Shown in pieces: positions 1-6,481 of a stretch of DNA of 8,813 nt. The position numbers were made by a program, and so were the translations under genes. The stretch is from Parafilimonas sp. (GTDB lineage Bacteria; Bacteroidota; Bacteroidia; Chitinophagales; Chitinophagaceae): the NCBI GenBank assembly GCA_023251275.1, contig JAHEZC010000069.1, positions 1-8,813 on the forward strand, in the 5' to 3' direction. The notes below the pieces were generated by a model that saw only the letters and a list, made by a program, of their open reading frames with translations, did not search any database and was not told the origin of the DNA. The first letter of the stretch is position 1. Every line of letters begins with the position of its first letter.

Positions 1-600
1 AGACGGAACAAATTACCAGACATCGGTTACCTTCAGCGGCCTTGCCCCCAATACCTATAATGTAACGGTAAAGAACAGCGGCGGCTGCATATCCGCATCA
101 TGCAAGGCGGTGATCAATGCACAGCCTGCTGCCCCTGCAACACCGGTGGTCAGCATCACCCAGCCCACCTGTTCAGTAACGACTGGCACCATCACGGTGA
201 CATCACCTGCAGGTACAGGATACAGTTACAGCATAGACGGAACAAATTACCAGACATCGGTTACCTTCAGCGGCCTTGCCCCCAATACCTATAATGTAAC
301 GGTAAAGAACAGCGGCGGCTGCATATCCGCATCATGCAAGGCGGTGATCAATGCCCAGCCTGCTGCACCGGCAACACCGGTGGTCAGTATCACACAGCCA
401 ACCTGTGCATGCAGTACCGGAAGTATCATCATAAAAACTCCGGCAGGTACCGGTTACACTTACAGTATTAATGATAAAACCTACCAGACATCCACTACGT
501 TTAGCGGACTGGCAGCAGGGAAGTATACGATATATGTTAAGGCTGCCAATGGATGTTCTTCTTCTGCCAGCTTTGTGATTACGGCTGCGACCGGCTGCAA
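1..600 (+). repeat. Tandem 234-bp coding repeats (SprB-like units)
   Basis: Direct comparison shows that 1-120 and 235-354 are identical base for base, so the period is 234 bp (78 codons, in frame). Similarity continues with scattered substitutions to about 175/409. Unit boundaries placed at the Ile before TQPTC give a partial unit at 2-154, a full unit at 155-388 and a diverged last unit at 389 to about 600. The array runs off the left edge, so its total number of copies is unknown. Confidence 0.93.
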
Positions 601-931
601 TAATTTTGCGTCAGAACCAACACCAGAACTAACACCAGAGCCAACACCGGAACCAATCTCTGATGGAAAGGTTTCTGCGTTATCTTCTTATTACCTTGAG
701 GTCAAAGTGCTGCCTAATCCGAGTGAGATAGAGTTCACAATGCTACTGAAAGGTAACAGTAAAGAAAACGTAGAAATAAGGGTCGTTGATATGTGGGGCA
801 AGACGGTACACCGGGGCAAGGGCACAATAAATGACACTTACCGTTTCGGCAGCCGCTTTGCAGTGGGTGTATATATTGTCCAGATATTACAAGGACATCA
901 TATTAAAACTATCAAAGTTGTAAAAGGATAA
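2..931 (+). CDS. T9SS-secreted SprB-like repeat surface protein, 3' end (5' truncated by window)
   Basis: The frame is open at the left edge and codes for the last 309 residues, ending in TAA. Two near-identical units and one diverged unit of about 78 residues are visible. Each has the pattern TQPTC, a Gly/Thr-rich strand region, GTGYxYSI, a YQTSxTFSGLA segment and GxYxxxVK, with a closing Cys. This resembles the SprB repeat of gliding and adhesion proteins. A Pro-Thr-Glu linker (about 613-657) follows. The last 75 or so residues match a type A T9SS C-terminal sorting domain: a 'VLPNPS' opening, a 'DMWGKTV' strand, 'FAVGVYIVQI' and a final 'KTIKVVKG'. In this family the sorting domain directs passage across the outer membrane and is then removed. 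The protein is probably a cell-surface or matrix adhesin. Its full length and N-terminal signal peptide lie outside the window. Its DNA looks GC-richer than the EPS operon (hand count 53% for 61-120 against 35% for 4141-4200). Family assignment is confident; biological role is inferred. Confidence 0.9.
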   Translation, partial: DGTNYQTSVTFSGLAPNTYNVTVKNSGGCISASCKAVINAQPAAPATPVVSITQPTCSVTTGTITVTSPAGTGYSYSIDGTNYQTSVTFSGLAPNTYNVTVKNSGGCISASCKAVINAQPAAPATPVVSITQPTCACSTGSIIIKTPAGTGYTYSINDKTYQTSTTFSGLAAGKYTIYVKAANGCSSSASFVITAATGCNNFASEPTPELTPEPTPEPISDGKVSALSSYYLEVKVLPNPSEIEFTMLLKGNSKENVEIRVVDMWGKTVHRGKGTINDTYRFGSRFAVGVYIVQILQGHHIKTIKVVKG

Positions 932-954
932 GAGGAATATGGTTCAAAGTAAAG

Positions 955-987
955 ATCTGTCAGGGCTTACGGCCCTCACAGGTTTTT
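955..987 (+). terminator. Rho-independent terminator after the repeat protein gene
   Basis: A hairpin pairs 957-965 with 973-981: CTGTCAGGGC-type left arm, 5-base loop TTACG and right arm GGCCCTCACAG, with one C-C mismatch. It is followed by GTTTTT at 982-987. It lies 25 bases after the TAA at 929-931. A convergent gene ends at 1131. Reading the other strand, the tract after the hairpin is only weakly T-rich, so it may act mainly on the + strand. Confidence 0.75.
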
Positions 988-1130
988 ACTTCGAATGTCT
1001 GTCCCTATTCATCGAGTGTTCTGCATTAAAAAGAGAGGAATCCAGAAAATGACCGAGCATGAATGGCAATTGTATGGTGGAATGTAATGATGTCGTGGGG
1101 GGATAAGGTAGAAAGGATCAAATTCGTTCA

Positions 1131-1793
1131 TTATACCCTTACCCATTCTTTGCTTACCGGATCATACTGTTTTATCATCTTTGCGGGGTTACCTGCTGCT
1201 ACACAAAATGATGGTATATTTTTAGTTACCACAGCACCGGCGGCGATCACTGTATGTTTTCCAATAGTCACCCCTGCTGTTATTACTGCATTGGCGCCTA
1301 TCCAGCATTCGTCTTCAATATTAACAGGCAAGGTGTTTACTCCCTGTTGTTGAATAGGGGTATCGGTATTTGCATAGTTATGGTTCAATCCGCTGATGAC
1401 AACATTTTGGGCAATGATGACGTCATTGCCAATAGTTACCGGCCCGATGATCACATTCCCTATGCCCACTAAGGAACGGTTGCCTATCAGCACATCGCCA
1501 ACGCCGTTATTCACCGTGCTGAAATCTTCAATAATGGCATAATCACCCGTTTCAAACCTGTTGAACGGGAAAGCGTCCACCCTTGTTCTTCGGCGTATCA
1601 CAGATCCTTTTCCGTGTTTGTGATAAAAAGGATTGACAAACCTTTTCACCCACCATCTTGGCCTTGCTTCATTTTTTGGAATCATCAAGCGATGTATGAA
1701 TTTTTTCAGACGGGCATTTTGTTTTATAAAGTTTTTAAGCGACACGGTATATGAACAGGAATTTATTGTTCGTGATTGTATGAAATTCAGCAC
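1131..1793 (-). CDS. Left-handed beta-helix (hexapeptide repeat) acyltransferase
   Basis: This is a 220-residue product from a GTG at 1793, ending in TAA (tta at 1131-1133). Residues 94-133 and 157-193 hold [LIV]-G-x-x-x-x hexapeptide repeats such as DVLIGNRSLVGIGNVIIG and CWIGANAVITAGVTIG. 'GLNHNY' with His138 fits the catalytic His of the LacA/WcaF-type acetyltransferases, and 'AAGNPAKMIKQY' is the typical family end. It probably transfers an acetyl group from acetyl-CoA to a sugar hydroxyl or amine in the cytoplasm. A role in decorating the polysaccharide made by the divergent operon is likely from context but unproven. The start is uncertain. No ATG lies upstream in frame before a TGA. 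The first ATG is at 1685 (MIPKNEARPRWW, giving 184 residues, close to usual family length), and the preceding residues RLKKFIHRL look coding. The long + strand open frames over this gene are shadows. Confidence 0.88.
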   Translation of the reverse strand: MLNFIQSRTINSCSYTVSLKNFIKQNARLKKFIHRLMIPKNEARPRWWVKRFVNPFYHKHGKGSVIRRRTRVDAFPFNRFETGDYAIIEDFSTVNNGVGDVLIGNRSLVGIGNVIIGPVTIGNDVIIAQNVVISGLNHNYANTDTPIQQQGVNTLPVNIEDECWIGANAVITAGVTIGKHTVIAAGAVVTKNIPSFCVAAGNPAKMIKQYDPVSKEWVRV

Positions 1794-1958
1794 GAATATC
1801 TTTTTTACCCGGAGAAGTTGCTTCTGTTCAGCATGAAAGATAAAAAAAAATTGAAGAGTATGAAAAATTTCCTTTGCAGTTGTAATTCATTCGCAGAAGC
1901 AGACAATTGCAATTTTATAGAACCTTCATTTTTGTGTTGTAATGTATTTAAATTGCGT

Positions 1959-1980
1959 CGGCTAATAGCCGTAATTTTTT
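1959..1980 (+). other. Small perfect inverted repeat followed by a T-run
   Basis: CGGCTAATAGCCG (1959-1971) can fold as a 5-bp stem with an AAT loop and is followed by TAATTTTTT. It has the outline of a weak terminator on the + strand, but no + strand gene precedes it. It could equally be a dimeric-protein binding site in the divergent promoter region. Its function is unknown. Confidence 0.3.
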
Positions 1981-2075
1981 TAACTGCATTGATCATTTTT
2001 CACATTCCTTTCGAAAAACCATAGTTTTACAACATGGGGTGATAATTTTTTTTTACCTGCAGGAACACATGTATT

Positions 2076-2083
2076 TACTTTTG
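2076..2083 (+). promoter_or_regulatory. Bacteroidota-type -7 promoter element (TAnnTTTG)
   Basis: TACTTTTG matches exactly the TAnnTTTG element recognised by the primary sigma factor of Bacteroidota. Transcription would begin near 2089, leaving a leader of about 80 bases before the ATG at 2169. A clear TTG/TTTG -33 box is not seen at the usual spacing; a T-run (about 2046-2054) lies there instead. It is the best candidate for the EPS operon promoter. Confidence 0.45.
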
Positions 2084-2097
2084 CAGTCAGAGGCATA

Positions 2098-2160
2098 TCG
2101 GTTTGACAGCAAACAGAAATTGTGAGCGATTATATGTAATTAAACAATAATTAAAACCGA
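2098..2160 (+). promoter_or_regulatory. Leader of the EPS operon with mutually exclusive pairings
   Basis: GTTTG-ACAG-CAAAC (2101-2114) can form a local hairpin. TCGGTTT (2098-2104) is also fully complementary to AAACCGA (2154-2160), which ends 8 bases before the start codon at 2169. The two pairings share 2101-2104, so only one can form at a time. This is seen in the sequence, but short AT-rich complementarity arises easily by chance. A regulatory role is speculation. Confidence 0.2.
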
Positions 2161-2168
2161 CCCTGGAT

Positions 2169-2567
2169 ATGAAACCACAGATACTAATTGTGGATGATGA
2201 TATTATTATTCTGCGACTGCTTAATTTTATCCTCTCTCCATTATACAATATTGTAAGCAAGTCAAGCGGCATTGACGCTTTTCGCTGGCTCGAAGAAGGC
2301 AATCATCCTGACCTGATCATTTCTGACCTGTTAATGCCCTATTTCAGCGGTACTTCTTTTGTACGCAATCTGAAAGTAAGCGGTTTTTACCGTGATACAC
2401 CGGTCATTGTTTTATCCGGTGCAGAAAGGTTGGGAGAAATAATAAATGAAATGCCTTTTAAGGTGGAGGGCTATTTGCAAAAACCATTTAATCCTGCATC
2501 ACTCAAATCTATTATAGCGGATATTATCAAAAACCAGCCAAAAAATGCAATTAAATACGCTGGTTAG
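2169..2567 (+). CDS. Stand-alone response regulator receiver (CheY-like), first gene of EPS operon
   Basis: The 132 residues form a single receiver domain with no output domain. The phosphorylation site is intact: acidic cluster D9-D10-D11 in 'ILIVDDD', phosphoacceptor D53 in 'LIISDLLMP', conserved Ser83 in 'VIVLSG', aromatic switch Y102 and Lys105 in 'YLQKPF'. It should be phosphorylated by a histidine kinase and act through protein-protein contact in the cytoplasm. No kinase gene is in the window. The ATG at 2169 fits the family N-terminus exactly. The gene's last 23 bases overlap the start of the next gene in the +1 frame, suggesting translational coupling. The next gene begins with a receiver-like domain, so the two products may interact; that is inference. 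Confidence 0.93.
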   Translation: MKPQILIVDDDIIILRLLNFILSPLYNIVSKSSGIDAFRWLEEGNHPDLIISDLLMPYFSGTSFVRNLKVSGFYRDTPVIVLSGAERLGEIINEMPFKVEGYLQKPFNPASLKSIIADIIKNQPKNAIKYAG

Positions 2568-3621
2568 CACAGCTCAACAAACACGTGTTGCTGCTTATGC
2601 AAGCGATTCTTTCCGGCTCATGCTGGAAAATGAATTGGCTGCCAATTTTGATATCTTTTATTCGGATTCGTTAAATGTTTTGAAAGAATACCTGCTGGAA
2701 CAATCCATTATCACCATTCCCGAAATTGTTCTGATTGAAATTATGGAAGGTGAAAATGGTTTTGAACTGGTAGCATATATCAAGAAAGACCTGATGCTGA
2801 AGGGGCTTATTATTGTGCTGCTATCCCTCACAAAAAATGAGGAGTGGATTCAAAAAGCAAAAAAACTTAACGTCCATGATTTTTACACCTACCCGTTTCC
2901 AATTGATCATTTAGCAGAACGGATGATGTTTCTGGTGAAATTTAAACTCATAAGACCTAACCTCTCTGATTTATCCAATGAGGTGAAGATAACGTATAAA
3001 GTGCCTTTTTCAAAACGCCTGGTTGATGTTTTGTTCGCTTCTTTTTTGATTATTCTTTTATCTCCGATATTTCTGTTAGTAGCGCTGCTGATCGTTCTCG
3101 GATCAAGAGGTCCTGTAATTTATAAAAGTAAGCGTGTGGGCACCGGGTATAAAATTTTCTACTTCTATAAATTCAGGTCTATGCGAAAGGATGCTGATGC
3201 TATGCTGTCCCAGCTTGCCTCATTGAATCAGTACGCACAGGGAGAAAACAGTTCTGCTGCATTTGTGAAAATAAAAGATGATCCAAGAATAACGAGGGTT
3301 GGAAAAATTATCCGTAAAACAAGTATTGATGAGCTGCCGCAGTTGTTCAATGTTTTAAAAGGGGACATGTCGGTTGTAGGTAACAGGCCGTTACCGCTCT
3401 ATGAAGCAGAGATGCTCACTTCCAATGAATGGGCGTTTCGCTTTCTGGCTCCTTCAGGCATGACAGGGCTTTGGCAGATAAGCAGACGCGGCAAAGAAGA
3501 AATGTCTGAGAGAGAGCGAAAGAAGCTGGATAATTTTTATGCAAAAAAATATTCTTTTTGGTTCGATTTTAAAATTATTATGGAAACATTCCCCGCTATT
3601 CTTCAGAAAGAAAAAGTATAA
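2545..3621 (+). CDS. Pseudo-receiver fused to initiating sugar-1-phosphate transferase (polyprenyl-phosphate type)
   Basis: The product has 358 residues in two parts. Residues about 14-132 have the length and alternating pattern of a receiver domain, but the active site is altered. 'VLIEIMEGENGFEL' puts Glu65 where the phosphoacceptor Asp would be, and 'YTYPF' has Tyr116 in place of the switch Lys. The N-terminal acidic pair is reduced to 'YASDS'. Residues about 155-354 are a bacterial sugar transferase domain. It shows a membrane segment with the Ser173-Pro174 break of the reentrant helix, 'FYKFRSMRKDAD' (207-218), 'DPRITRVGKIIR', the catalytic Asp262-Glu263 dyad in 'SIDELPQLFNVLKGDMS' and 'VVGNRPLPLYEAE'. 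This family transfers a sugar phosphate from a UDP-sugar to undecaprenyl phosphate at the inner leaflet, starting the repeat unit. The sugar cannot be read from sequence. The gene is translationally coupled to the upstream receiver gene. The transferase call is firm; the receiver-like fold rests on motif alignment by eye. Confidence 0.9.
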   Translation: MQLNTLVSTAQQTRVAAYASDSFRLMLENELAANFDIFYSDSLNVLKEYLLEQSIITIPEIVLIEIMEGENGFELVAYIKKDLMLKGLIIVLLSLTKNEEWIQKAKKLNVHDFYTYPFPIDHLAERMMFLVKFKLIRPNLSDLSNEVKITYKVPFSKRLVDVLFASFLIILLSPIFLLVALLIVLGSRGPVIYKSKRVGTGYKIFYFYKFRSMRKDADAMLSQLASLNQYAQGENSSAAFVKIKDDPRITRVGKIIRKTSIDELPQLFNVLKGDMSVVGNRPLPLYEAEMLTSNEWAFRFLAPSGMTGLWQISRRGKEEMSERERKKLDNFYAKKYSFWFDFKIIMETFPAILQKEKV

Positions 3622-3633
3622 TTTATTCAAAAC

Positions 3634-4305
3634 ATGAAAATAAAATTCTATACTGCCATTGTTTTTTTGTTATGCATTATTTCTGCAAAGTCTCAGCAGT
3701 CCATGATAGATGACGTATCGTACCCGATGCTGGAAAAAATGATTGCTGCGGCGAAAACCAACTACCCTGCAGTAAAAATCTATGATCACAAAATAAATAT
3801 CGCACAGAATGGCATCAAAAAAGCGAAGCTGTCATGGTTCGATATTTTTTCATTTTCTTACCTCTACAACCCCAAGAATAATCCATCAACGGTTAGCCCT
3901 AATTATTTAACCACTTACCAGGTAGGGTTTTTCGTAAACATTGGCTCATTGCTGCAAAAGCCTGCAATCATTAAGCAGGCTAAAGAAGAACTCGAGATAG
4001 CAAGGCTCGACAGCGCACAATACCAGATCACACTCGAAACGATGGTAAAAGAAAGGTATTTTGTATATGTAAAACAGTTGACGGCTCTCAAGCTGAGAGC
4101 ACAGTCAGTGACAGATGCAGAAAGCGTTGCAAAAGAAGTGAAATATAAATATGAAAAGGGGGAAGAGACTTTCGAAAACTATAATAAGGCCCTCCTGGTA
4201 TCGGCAGAACAGATCCAAAGTAAAATAGAAGCGGAAGCTTTTCTTTTAATTGCCAAAAGCAACCTCGAAGAATTAATCGGCAAAAAATTAGAAGACATTA
4301 AATAA
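3634..4305 (+). CDS. Half-length TolC-family outer membrane efflux protein-like
   Basis: The product has 223 residues. A signal peptide (about residues 1-20, hydrophobic 'AIVFLLCIISA', likely cut after AKS) shows export. The mature part has the pattern of one TolC/OEP repeat: a long helix beginning 'LEKMIAAAKTNYPAVKIYD', a strand-like section with 'FSFSYLYNP' and 'YQVGFFVNI', and a long coiled-coil pair through to 'LEELIGKKL'. TolC proteins usually contain two such repeats in about 400-450 residues, so this is about half size. It starts 12 bases after the sugar transferase and ends one base before the Wzc-like gene. That supports a role as a periplasmic or outer membrane partner of the export machinery. 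It may form a homo-oligomer or be a periplasmic adaptor; its pore-forming ability is unknown. There is no sign that it is a broken longer gene. Confidence 0.8.
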   Translation: MKIKFYTAIVFLLCIISAKSQQSMIDDVSYPMLEKMIAAAKTNYPAVKIYDHKINIAQNGIKKAKLSWFDIFSFSYLYNPKNNPSTVSPNYLTTYQVGFFVNIGSLLQKPAIIKQAKEELEIARLDSAQYQITLETMVKERYFVYVKQLTALKLRAQSVTDAESVAKEVKYKYEKGEETFENYNKALLVSAEQIQSKIEAEAFLLIAKSNLEELIGKKLEDIK

Positions 4306-4306
4306 A

Positions 4307-6472
4307 ATGGAATTAACCAGATTTATAAAATTACTTTACCGCAGTAAGTATATCTTAATTTCTGTTCCGCTCATTACGGTCATTATCACTTATTTTCTTG
4401 TACAACGCCTTCCCGACAAATTTGTATCTCACGGCAGAATTGCCACCGGCATTGTAGATAAAGCTGATCTGCTTGTGAAAAGTGAAGAAAGCAGTGAATA
4501 CAAAGCCAACCAGGCGTTCAGCAATCTCATCCAGATGATGCTGCTGAAAAAGATCGTTGACCAGGTGTCTTATAAATTGATGCTGCATGATCTTACTGAA
4601 GATTCTGTATTCCGCGAACCCGGTAAACTGCTTACGCAATTGAACCCGGCAGCCCGGCGACATGCTATTGAAGTTTATACAGATAAATATGAAACCATGC
4701 AGGAACTTTCGCTCTGGAATGCTGATGAAAATGGTTTGTACAGGGTTTTGGCTTCTATGGGATATGATTATGAAACTATTTCGGGAAATATAAAAATATA
4801 CAGGGCAGGCAACAGCGATTTCATTGACCTTGAATACGAATCCAATAATCCCCGTTTATCTGCCTTTATAATTAACACATTGTGTTCAGAATTTATCAGG
4901 TATTATACCACACTTGTAAAAGAAAACCAGTTGCGGGCGGTAAATTTCCTCGACAGTCTCCTCAGGCAAAAACAGTCAGCCCTCAATAACAAGATGCAGG
5001 ATCTGAAAAATTATAAAATACAAAACCGGGTTTTAAATCTTTATGAACAGGCAAAGGCAGTGTATCTGCAGATATCGGATTTTGAAACGCGTAAAGAACT
5101 CGCAAAAAAAGACGTTGCTTCATATACTGCAGCACTGCAAAGTATTGACAGAAAATTCGATCCTGCTGACCGGAAATATCTCGAAAGCGCACTCACGGAT
5201 ATTCACCAGAAAATTCTTTCAACACAGGAACAATTGAAATCTTTAAACTCTGCATATATTCAAGGCAATTTTGAAGCCTCATATAAACCCGCAATTGACT
5301 CACTTCAGCAACAGCTTACAGCTCAAATCAACCAGTCATCAGACAAATACATTTACAGCCCGCTCGTGGCAAAAGAAAATCTTATCAATCAGAAACTGAG
5401 TCTTGAAGTCACTCTTGAACTGGCGCAAAACAGCCTGGGGTCGCTGGAGGATGAGATCATCAGGCTTAATGAAAAATTAGACCGGCTCGTGCCGAATGAA
5501 GCAGTAATCCAGGCCTATGAAAGCGACATTGATATTGCAGGCAGAGAATATATAGAAACTTTGAATAAATTCAATGAAACCAGCCTGCAGACAAGTCTTT
5601 CCGTGAAATTGCGGCAGATGGAAACGGCTATGCCAGGGATGCCCGGACCATCAAAAAAAATGTTCATGCTTGCACTTGCGGGTATTCTCAGCTTTATATT
5701 TTGCGTGCTGGTTTTATTCGTGATATTTTACCTGGATCATTCCATCAGGGAGCCGAAACAAATGGCGGATGCAACTCAGTTTCCTGTATTGGGATTTCTT
5801 CCCTTAATTGATTTCCACGACTCCAATCCTGTGCGGCTATGGAATAATCAAACACAGTCAGAAGGAATACAACAATTTAAAAACCTGCTGCGCTCCATCC
5901 GGTTTGAAATAGAAAATGAAATCAACGGAAATAAAATAATTGCCGTTACCAGTCTTACAGAAGGTGAGGGGAAAACTTTTGTTACACTCAATCTTGCTTA
6001 TGCATTTTCACGGATGAAAAAAGTATTGGTTATTGATGGTAATTTCGATCATCCCGGTATAAGCGAAATGATTAATTCAAAATTTTTTGTGGATGATTTT
6101 ATCAAAGATGATGCTGTATTGACTGCAGCAGAAAAAGATTACCCCGTAAGTTTTCTGGGCAATGCCGGAGATGATATATCCCTCTACGAATTAAGCGACC
6201 GGAATGTTATTGAAAATAAAATAGCTTTATTAAAAACCCGATTCGATCTTATTCTTATAGAAACGCCATCACTCAGCAGCATGAACAAAGCCAAAGAATG
6301 GATCGTTTTTGCAGACAGAACAGTAGCTGTGTTTGAAGCCAATCAGAATATCACCGAAACGAAAAAGTTATATTTGCAATACCTGGGAAACCTTCACGAA
6401 AAATTTGCCGGATGGATATTTAATAAAGCAAGAACAATCCCTTCCACGAAGAAACGGGCAAGTAACAAATAA
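4307..6472 (+). CDS. Wzz/Wzc-type polysaccharide co-polymerase with degenerate BY-kinase domain
   Basis: The 721 residues follow the Wzc plan. TM1 is at about 15-33 and a long periplasmic, largely helical and coiled-coil region at about 35-440 (e.g. the Gln/Lys-rich stretch after 'NFLDSLLRQKQ'). A GNVR-like section 'LVPNEAVIQAYESDI' and a Pro-Gly-rich 'MPGMPGP' precede TM2 at about 452-475. A cytoplasmic P-loop domain begins near residue 540. Walker A is intact (S549-LTEGEGKT-557, Lys556). Walker A' reads 'VLVIDGNFD' (D577, with Asn579 where a second Asp is usual). Walker B reads 'LILIETP' with Glu652 in place of Asp. The last 25 residues have no tyrosine, so the usual autophosphorylated Tyr cluster is missing. 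It probably controls chain length and export in the inner membrane and may bind ATP, but tyrosine kinase activity is doubtful. One base separates it from the TolC-like gene. Confidence 0.88.
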   Translation: MELTRFIKLLYRSKYILISVPLITVIITYFLVQRLPDKFVSHGRIATGIVDKADLLVKSEESSEYKANQAFSNLIQMMLLKKIVDQVSYKLMLHDLTEDSVFREPGKLLTQLNPAARRHAIEVYTDKYETMQELSLWNADENGLYRVLASMGYDYETISGNIKIYRAGNSDFIDLEYESNNPRLSAFIINTLCSEFIRYYTTLVKENQLRAVNFLDSLLRQKQSALNNKMQDLKNYKIQNRVLNLYEQAKAVYLQISDFETRKELAKKDVASYTAALQSIDRKFDPADRKYLESALTDIHQKILSTQEQLKSLNSAYIQGNFEASYKPAIDSLQQQLTAQINQSSDKYIYSPLVAKENLINQKLSLEVTLELAQNSLGSLEDEIIRLNEKLDRLVPNEAVIQAYESDIDIAGREYIETLNKFNETSLQTSLSVKLRQMETAMPGMPGPSKKMFMLALAGILSFIFCVLVLFVIFYLDHSIREPKQMADATQFPVLGFLPLIDFHDSNPVRLWNNQTQSEGIQQFKNLLRSIRFEIENEINGNKIIAVTSLTEGEGKTFVTLNLAYAFSRMKKVLVIDGNFDHPGISEMINSKFFVDDFIKDDAVLTAAEKDYPVSFLGNAGDDISLYELSDRNVIENKIALLKTRFDLILIETPSLSSMNKAKEWIVFADRTVAVFEANQNITETKKLYLQYLGNLHEKFAGWIFNKARTIPSTKKRASNK

Positions 6473-6481
6473 AGTATTAAC

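Larger units (their letters stand above)
1794..2168. other. Divergent intergenic region, no convincing gene
   Basis: These 375 AT-rich bases separate the leftward acyltransferase from the rightward EPS operon. They should hold the promoters of both. I can support one promoter-like element for the operon (2076-2083), a small hairpin at 1959-1971 and a leader with complementary segments (2098-2160). Open frames here, such as 1805-1996 on the minus strand (63 codons) and 1776-2024 on the plus strand, show no domain, credible leader peptide or neighbour logic, so I do not call them as genes. No minus-strand TAnnTTTG element was found for the acyltransferase. Confidence 0.6.

Noticed and set aside
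1..600. CRISPR-like or mobile-element origin for the repeats at the left edge.
   Set aside because: The repeats are in frame, 234 bp long, contiguous without unique spacers, and encode a recognisable SprB-like domain. No terminal inverted repeats or transposase are seen.
1063..1472. Plus-strand open frames of 72-96 codons opposite the acyltransferase.
   Set aside because: Shadows of the strong hexapeptide-repeat gene on the minus strand, whose repeats are clearly conserved in that frame.
1805..1996. 63-codon minus-strand frame (start near 1996) that vaguely resembles a small leader peptide (KKI...RRNLNTL).
   Set aside because: There is no GG cleavage motif and no cognate modification or export gene, and the sequence is AT-biased and low in complexity. 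It lies in the expected promoter region.
1776..2024. 82-codon plus-strand frame with a hydrophobic C-terminal part.
   Set aside because: It begins inside the acyltransferase coding region on the other strand, is Cys/Phe/Asn-rich as expected from AT-rich DNA, and has no domain or conserved context visible.
2120..2138. AATTGTGAGCG resembling half of the E. coli lac operator.
   Set aside because: Only a partial match without the symmetric second half, and no LacI-family gene nearby. Likely chance.
2535..2570. Possible programmed frameshift joining the receiver gene to the transferase gene at an A6 run (AAAAAAT).
   Set aside because: A -1 slip at this heptamer would enter the wrong frame; the transferase lies in +1 relative to the receiver. 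An ATG at 2545 and ordinary 23-base overlap explain the arrangement.
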